In this document: piece by piece, positions 30,667-34,638 of the stretch | How positions within the stretch are numbered: the stretch's first letter is position 1 | How the letters are laid out: each line of letters begins with the position of its first letter | From: Pantanalinema sp. | GTDB lineage: Bacteria > Cyanobacteriota > Sericytochromatia > S15B-MN24 > UBA4093 | Direction: 5' to 3' | NCBI GenBank assembly: GCA_036704125.1 | Contig: DATNQI010000063.1 | Span: 1-34,638, forward strand | DNA length: 34,638 bases | Position numbers and translations under genes: made by a program | The notes under the pieces: generated by a model | What the model was told of the DNA's origin: nothing | Seen by the model: the letters and a program-made list of their open reading frames with translations, nothing else | The model's database searches: none

Positions 30667-31545
30667 CTAGGGGGTCTGGGCCGTGAGGGCCTCGTAGGTC
30701 TCGGGCCTGCGATCGCGGTAGAACTGCCAGGTGTCGCGCACCTCTCGGATCACGTCCAGGTCCAGGTCGCAGACGAGCAGCTCGTCCCGGTCGCGGCTCG
30801 CCACCGCGACCATCTGGCCGCGCGGGTCGCAGAAGTAGCTCTGGCCGTAGAACTCCCCGATGTTCCAGGGGGCCTCGTGGCCGACCCGGTTGATGGCGCC
30901 GACGTAGTAGCCGTTGGCGACCGCATGGGCGGGCTGCTCCAGCCTCCAGAGGTACTCCGAGAGGCCCGCCACCGTGGCCGAGGGGTTGAAGACGATCTCG
31001 GCCCCGTTGAGGCCGAGGGCCCGGGCGCCCTCGGGGAAGTGCCGGTCGTAGCAGAGGTAGACGCCGATGGTGGCGTAGCGGGTCTCGAAGGTGGGATAGC
31101 CCAGGTTGCCGGGCTTGAAGTAGAACTTCTCCCAGAAGCCGGGGTGCAGGTGGGGGATGTGGTGCTTGCGGTACTTGCCCAGGAAGGTGCCGTCCGCGTC
31201 GATGACCGCGGCGGTGTTGTAGTAGACCCCCGGCATCTCTTCTTCGTAGATGGGGACGATGAGCACCATCTGGTGCTGCCGGGCGAGATCCTGCATCAGC
31301 TTGACGGTGGGGCCGTCGGGGATGCGCTCGGCCGCCTGGTACCAGCGGGTGTTCTGCTCGGCCGGGAAGTAGGGGCCGTAGAAGATCTCCTGCAAGCAGA
31401 GGATCTGGACGCCTTCTTTGCCTGCCTCGTGGATCATGGCGACGTGGTGGTCGATCATCGCCTTCTTGATCGCTTCGATGGGCTTGGAGGTGTCCTTCTC
31501 GACGTTCGCGGCCTGGATCAGGCCGCACTTGACCGTTCTTGCCAT
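30667..31545 (-). CDS. Nitrilase-superfamily amidohydrolase, beta-ureidopropionase-like
   Basis: A 292-residue C-N hydrolase. The catalytic triad is E53 (LQEIFYGPYF), K127 (GKYRKHHIPH) and C165 (YLCYDRHFPEG). The segments HLHPGFWEKFYFKPGNLGYP and ALGLNGAEIVFNPSATVAGLSEYLW match bacterial beta-ureidopropionase / N-carbamoyl-beta-alanine amidohydrolase relatives, which release beta-alanine, CO2 and ammonia in reductive pyrimidine breakdown. N-carbamoylputrescine amidase is the main alternative; no dihydropyrimidinase gene is adjacent to decide. The start at 31545 is chosen because the upstream ATG at 31590 overlaps a TATAAT box and so would not be transcribed; GAGGA lies 13 nt before the chosen ATG. 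Confidence 0.9.
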   Translation of the reverse strand: MARTVKCGLIQAANVEKDTSKPIEAIKKAMIDHHVAMIHEAGKEGVQILCLQEIFYGPYFPAEQNTRWYQAAERIPDGPTVKLMQDLARQHQMVLIVPIYEEEMPGVYYNTAAVIDADGTFLGKYRKHHIPHLHPGFWEKFYFKPGNLGYPTFETRYATIGVYLCYDRHFPEGARALGLNGAEIVFNPSATVAGLSEYLWRLEQPAHAVANGYYVGAINRVGHEAPWNIGEFYGQSYFCDPRGQMVAVASRDRDELLVCDLDLDVIREVRDTWQFYRDRRPETYEALTAQTP

Positions 31546-31588
31546 GGTGATGGGTTTTTCCTCAAGGTAAACGGGGGCCAGAAGCCCC

Positions 31589-31594
31589 ATTATA
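31589..31594 (-). promoter_or_regulatory. TATAAT box of the nitrilase gene
   Basis: The minus strand reads TATAAT in the gap after the HD-GYP gene. Predicted +1 near 31582, leader about 37 nt. It overlaps an upstream in-frame ATG and so argues against that start. No -35 seen. Confidence 0.45.
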
Positions 31595-31596
31595 CC

Positions 31597-32814
31597 CTAG
31601 GCCTTGATCTCGGGCCGGTAGAGATCCTGGATCACCAGGCGGCCGTGCTTGGCCAGGTCGATCAGCTGGCCGTCCATCTCGACCACCGGCCGGGTCGCGT
31701 CCTCGCGGTTGACCTGGGCGACCTTGGCGATCTCGCCCGAGTTTAACAACACCAGCGCGTTCTTGGGGTAGGGCACGATGAAGTTCTGGAACGCCCAGAC
31801 CATCCGGCGCTCGAAGTGGGTGTCCATGCCCTCCAGCATGATCCGATAGGCCTGGTTGGGCGGCATGCCCTTCTTGTAGACGCGGTTCGAGATCAGGGCG
31901 TCCCACACGTCGCAGATCGCGACCGCGCGCGCCATCTCGGGGATGTCGTTGCCCTTGAGGCCGTAAGGGTAGCCGCCCCCCGCCCACTTCTCGTGGTGGT
32001 GAAGGACGATCCCCTTGATCTCGGGAGTGGCCCAGCGGTGGTTCTGGATGAGGCGCAGCCCCTTCTCGGAGTGGGTCTTCATGACCGCGAACTCCGCCTC
32101 GGTCAGCTTCCCCGGCTTGTTGAGGATGAAGTCGGGGATGAGGTTCTTCCCCACGTCGTGAAGGAGCGCGCCGATGCCAAGCAGGCGCAGCTTGTCGACG
32201 GGGTAGCCGAGGGTGACTCCCATCAGGAGGCTCAGGCTCATGACGTTGGCGGAGTGGGCGTAGGTGTACTCGTCGTAGACGCGCAGATCGCAGAGACTGT
32301 TGAGGATCTCCTTGTTCATGACGATCTCTTGGAGCGTGGTCTGCACGCACGAGTCGGCCTTCTCGAAGTCGATGGAGGCCGACTCCTTGTAGGTGTTGGC
32401 GATCTCGCGGATCGAGGCGACGTTGTGGGTGACCACGTCGCGCGCCAGCTTCTCGATCCGGCTCTCGGCGAAGCGCGACAGGGCGCCGGTCTCGGCGCGC
32501 GACGGCGCGGGCGCCGGGGTCGAGGCCGGCTTGGGGGCGTCGCCCGCGCCGAAGAGGCGTCCCAGCGGGCCGGTCTTCGCCGGCTGGCGTACCGGGGCGG
32601 CCAAAGGGCGCGGGGTGGCCTGCACCGGCTGGGCCTGGAAGTTGATCACCGCCACCGAGTCGATCCCCGCGCGGTAGAGCAGCGAGAGGTTCTGGGGGGT
32701 GATGGCGGTGCCGGGCCCGAGCAGCTGCTGCCGGTTGGCAGGGTGGAACACTGGCTCGGCCAGGACCATCCCGGGCTGCAGGGCTTCGAGGGGGGTGCGA
32801 ATCGACGTGCTCAT
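31597..32814 (-). CDS. HD-GYP domain protein (cyclic-di-GMP phosphodiesterase type)
   Basis: A 405-residue soluble protein. The HD-GYP core is complete: H187 (YAHS), H219-D220 (LLHDVGK), H248 (KTHSEKG), H272-H273 and G281-Y282-P283 (WAGGGYPYGLKG), the set that binds the metals and hydrolyses cyclic di-GMP. The N-terminal 60 residues (MVLAEPVFHPANRQQLLGPG) form a small beta domain common in such proteins, followed by a Pro/Ala-rich linker (65-110). A C-terminal stretch of about 90 residues (FIVPYPKNALVLLNSGEIAKVAQVN) forms another beta unit seen in this family. The likely output is lowered c-di-GMP and increased motility. No clear ribosome site at the ATG. Divergent from pepA. Confidence 0.92.
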   Translation of the reverse strand: MSTSIRTPLEALQPGMVLAEPVFHPANRQQLLGPGTAITPQNLSLLYRAGIDSVAVINFQAQPVQATPRPLAAPVRQPAKTGPLGRLFGAGDAPKPASTPAPAPSRAETGALSRFAESRIEKLARDVVTHNVASIREIANTYKESASIDFEKADSCVQTTLQEIVMNKEILNSLCDLRVYDEYTYAHSANVMSLSLLMGVTLGYPVDKLRLLGIGALLHDVGKNLIPDFILNKPGKLTEAEFAVMKTHSEKGLRLIQNHRWATPEIKGIVLHHHEKWAGGGYPYGLKGNDIPEMARAVAICDVWDALISNRVYKKGMPPNQAYRIMLEGMDTHFERRMVWAFQNFIVPYPKNALVLLNSGEIAKVAQVNREDATRPVVEMDGQLIDLAKHGRLVIQDLYRPEIKA

Positions 32815-32962
32815 GCGAATCCGTCAACCATTTCTGAATCGTGCCGGCGAGGGAGACGGCAGGGGATGACCCTCGCCTGACATGATATACCCGCCACCCT
32901 GCTCGATTTATCGAATTCGGGTCCCTCCATCGCGCCTCGCGCGCATGGGCCCGCGTGAAATC

Positions 32963-32971
32963 TGTTATCAT
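32963..32971 (+). promoter_or_regulatory. Extended -10 promoter of pepA
   Basis: TGTTATCAT, identical to the zinc-ribbon gene promoter box (9926-9934). Predicted +1 near 32978, leader about 57 nt with GAGGAG before the ATG. Rest of the 220-bp divergent gap (32815-33034) shows nothing else clear. Confidence 0.45.
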
Positions 32972-33034
32972 GGGGTTTAGACGGGCTTAAACTAGCGGAA
33001 CGCTCAGGCCGTCGAAAGAATTTGAGGAGTCTCT

Positions 33035-34638
33035 ATGAAGCTAACCATCAAGACCGGTGCTCCGGCCGCCGAGAAAGGCGAACTGATCGCGATCGCCCTG
33101 TTCGAAGGCGAAACCAAGCTCAGCGCCGACGCGCTGGCCGTGGACAAGGCCCTCGGCGGCATCGTCTCCGACGTGATCAAGTCGGGCGACTTCGCCGGCA
33201 AGCTCAACCAGACCATGATGATCCCCACCGGCGGCAAGCTCGGCGCCAAGCGCCTGCTGCTGGTGGGCCTCGGCAAGGCCAGCGAGCTGACCGTCGACCG
33301 GGTTCGCCAGGCCGCCGGCAAGGCGACCGTGACCGCCCGCGACCTGGGCATCAAGACCTTCGCCAGCTCGGTCTTCGGCCTCGACGCCGAGGACATCGAC
33401 GCGCACGCGACCGCTCGGGCCTTCGTCGAGGGCATGCTGCTCGGCGATTACCAGTTCAACCGCTACCGCACCGAGAACAAGGACAAGCACAAGTACCTCG
33501 ACGGCGTGACGCTGCTGGCCGCCGACAAGGCCCAGTCCGAGCTCATCGGCGAGGCCCAGGCCGAGGCCGAGGCGATCGCGAGCTCGGTCGCCCTGAGCCG
33601 GGACATGGTCTCCATGCCCCCCAACGACCTGACCCCCTCGGTCATGGCCGACATGGCCAAGCAGATGGCCACCGAGGCCGGGATCACCTGCAAGGTCCTC
33701 GACGAGAAGCAGATCAAGCAGCTCGGCATGGGATCCTTCCTGGGCGTCGCCCAGGGCTCGATCGACGCCGAGCCCCCGCGCTTCATCGTCCTCGAGTACC
33801 TGCCCAACGGCGACAAGGAAGCCCCCCTGGTCTTCGTCGGCAAGGGCATCACCTTCGACTCGGGCGGCATCTCCATCAAGCCCGGCGAGGGCATGGAGAA
33901 GATGAAGTACGACATGGCCGGTGCCGCGGCGGTCATCGGCGCCATCCGCGCCATCGCCAAGCTGGCCCTGCCCGTCAACGTGGTGGCCCTGGTGCCCGCC
34001 ACCGAGAACATGCCCTCGGGCGACGCCATCCACCCGGGTGACGTGCTCACCTCCATGAGCGGCCTGACCATCGAGGTCATCAACACCGACGCCGAGGGTC
34101 GCCTGATCCTCGCCGACGCCCTGACCTACGCCGAGCGCTACAAGCCCCGCGCCGTGGTCGACCTCGCGACCCTCACCGGCGCCTGCGTCGTCGCCCTGGG
34201 CAGCCAGGCCATTGGCCTGATGACCAACGACGACGCCTTCGGCGAGAAGGTCCGCCAGGCCGGCGAGCGCTCGGCCGAGCGCGCCTGGAAGCTGCCCATG
34301 TGGGACGACTACTTCGACCTGATCAAGAGCGACGTGGCCGACCTCAAGAACACGGGCGGCCGCGCGGGCGGCACCATCACCGCCGGCGCCTTCCTGTCGA
34401 AGTTCGCCAAGAACTACCCCTGGACCCACCTGGACATCGCGGGGACCGCCTGGAACGAGAAGGGCGGCACCTACGTGCCCAAGGGCGCCACGGGCATCGG
34501 CGTTCGCCTCCTGGTCGAGCTGGCCACCGAGTACGCCTCCGAGGCGGCCTCGGCCCCCCAGCCCGCGGCCGTGAAGGCCGCCGCCAAGGCCCCGGCCAAG
34601 GTCGCCAAGGCCCCCGCCGCCAAGGCTCCGGCCAAGAA
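33035..34638 (+). CDS. pepA: Leucyl aminopeptidase (M17), with Ala/Lys/Pro-rich C-terminal tail; 3' end outside window
   Basis: 534 residues are visible and no stop is reached. The M17 metal and catalytic residues match E. coli PepA numbering exactly: K270, D275 (GKGITFDSGG), K282, D293 (KYDMAG), D352, E354 and R356 (NTDAEGRL). It removes N-terminal amino acids from peptides in the cytoplasm, as a di-metal hexamer. GAGGAG lies 5 nt before the ATG. The fold should end near residue 500 (GIGVRLLVELATEYA). Instead the frame continues into an Ala/Pro/Lys repeat region (AAAKAPAKVAKAPAAKAPAK) like a histone H1 or nucleoid-protein tail. Since the stop is outside the window, tail length is unknown; a fused extra domain beyond it cannot be excluded. 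Confidence 0.95.
   Translation, partial: MKLTIKTGAPAAEKGELIAIALFEGETKLSADALAVDKALGGIVSDVIKSGDFAGKLNQTMMIPTGGKLGAKRLLLVGLGKASELTVDRVRQAAGKATVTARDLGIKTFASSVFGLDAEDIDAHATARAFVEGMLLGDYQFNRYRTENKDKHKYLDGVTLLAADKAQSELIGEAQAEAEAIASSVALSRDMVSMPPNDLTPSVMADMAKQMATEAGITCKVLDEKQIKQLGMGSFLGVAQGSIDAEPPRFIVLEYLPNGDKEAPLVFVGKGITFDSGGISIKPGEGMEKMKYDMAGAAAVIGAIRAIAKLALPVNVVALVPATENMPSGDAIHPGDVLTSMSGLTIEVINTDAEGRLILADALTYAERYKPRAVVDLATLTGACVVALGSQAIGLMTNDDAFGEKVRQAGERSAERAWKLPMWDDYFDLIKSDVADLKNTGGRAGGTITAGAFLSKFAKNYPWTHLDIAGTAWNEKGGTYVPKGATGIGVRLLVELATEYASEAASAPQPAAVKAAAKAPAKVAKAPAAKAPAK

Larger units (their letters stand above)
658..33579. repeat. Dispersed HIP1 octamers (GCGATCGC), 31 copies counted
   Basis: Starts counted by eye: 658, 718, 889, 1894, 4151, 5321, 6041, 6074, 8484, 10413, 11242, 11874, 12998, 13918, 15017, 15825, 19071, 19440, 20046, 20944, 24108, 24897, 25085, 25339, 26173, 27997, 28288, 29583, 30709, 33089, 33572. 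All lie inside coding regions in several reading frames. The range given is the span of first to last copy, not a continuous repeat. Confidence 0.85.

Noticed and set aside
1-34638. CRISPR array, tRNA genes, insertion sequences, prophage
   Set aside because: No regularly spaced repeats, cloverleaf-like sequences with T-loop consensus, transposase motifs or phage genes were seen.

Overview
The window is GC-rich (about 70% by eye), almost fully coding, and contains no rRNA, tRNA, CRISPR array, insertion sequence or phage gene that I can see. Lipoproteins, an RND pump with a TolC-type outer-membrane partner and PlsB-like lipid synthesis point to a diderm bacterium. Two traits point towards the cyanobacterial lineage. 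I counted 31 copies of the octamer GCGATCGC (the HIP1 palindrome known from cyanobacteria), about one per 1.1 kb where 1-2 are expected. There is also a NurA / HAS-barrel / HerA gene trio. No photosynthesis gene is present, so a non-photosynthetic relative of Cyanobacteria is one possibility; this is inference.

Layout. 1-765: C-terminal signalling part of a chemoreceptor. 774-9298: a metal-efflux island. A CusS/CusR-like two-component pair and a Spy/CpxP-like lipoprotein with two repeats lie on the minus strand, and a three-gene CzcCBA/CusCBA-type RND operon is divergent from them. 9483-12615: an eight-cysteine zinc-ribbon protein, then the plsB-like acyltransferase and gpsA overlapping by ATGA (glycerolipid synthesis). 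12715-14802: a small lipoprotein, a lipoprotein subtilase and a small unknown gene. 15007-17986: a 92-residue unknown protein, a free HMA metallochaperone, a YbgC-type thioesterase and a multi-pass histidine kinase with a 9-bp repeat in its membrane domain.

17960-21829: an RluE-type pseudouridine synthase (tail-to-tail overlap with the kinase), a Nudix hydrolase, an aldehyde dehydrogenase downstream of mnmA, and a small membrane protein. 21971-22822: a Tyr/Gly-rich lipoprotein preceded by a hairpin-rich 312-bp intergenic region. 22823-27549: a tight patatin - NurA - HAS-barrel - HerA run, the most system-like unit here. 27667-30617: a Gln-rich protein, a small lipoprotein, a zinc-ribbon membrane protein and an ATP-grasp-like protein. 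30667-34638: a beta-ureidopropionase-like nitrilase, an HD-GYP protein and, running off the end, a leucyl aminopeptidase with an added Ala/Lys/Pro tail.

Regulation. Most genes have strong AGGAGG-type ribosome sites. Many promoters look like an extended -10 box (TGNTANNNT) without a good -35. Three genes (the CusR-like regulator, rluE and mnmA) have the -10 hexamer exactly 6 nt before ATG and no Shine-Dalgarno, which predicts leaderless mRNAs.
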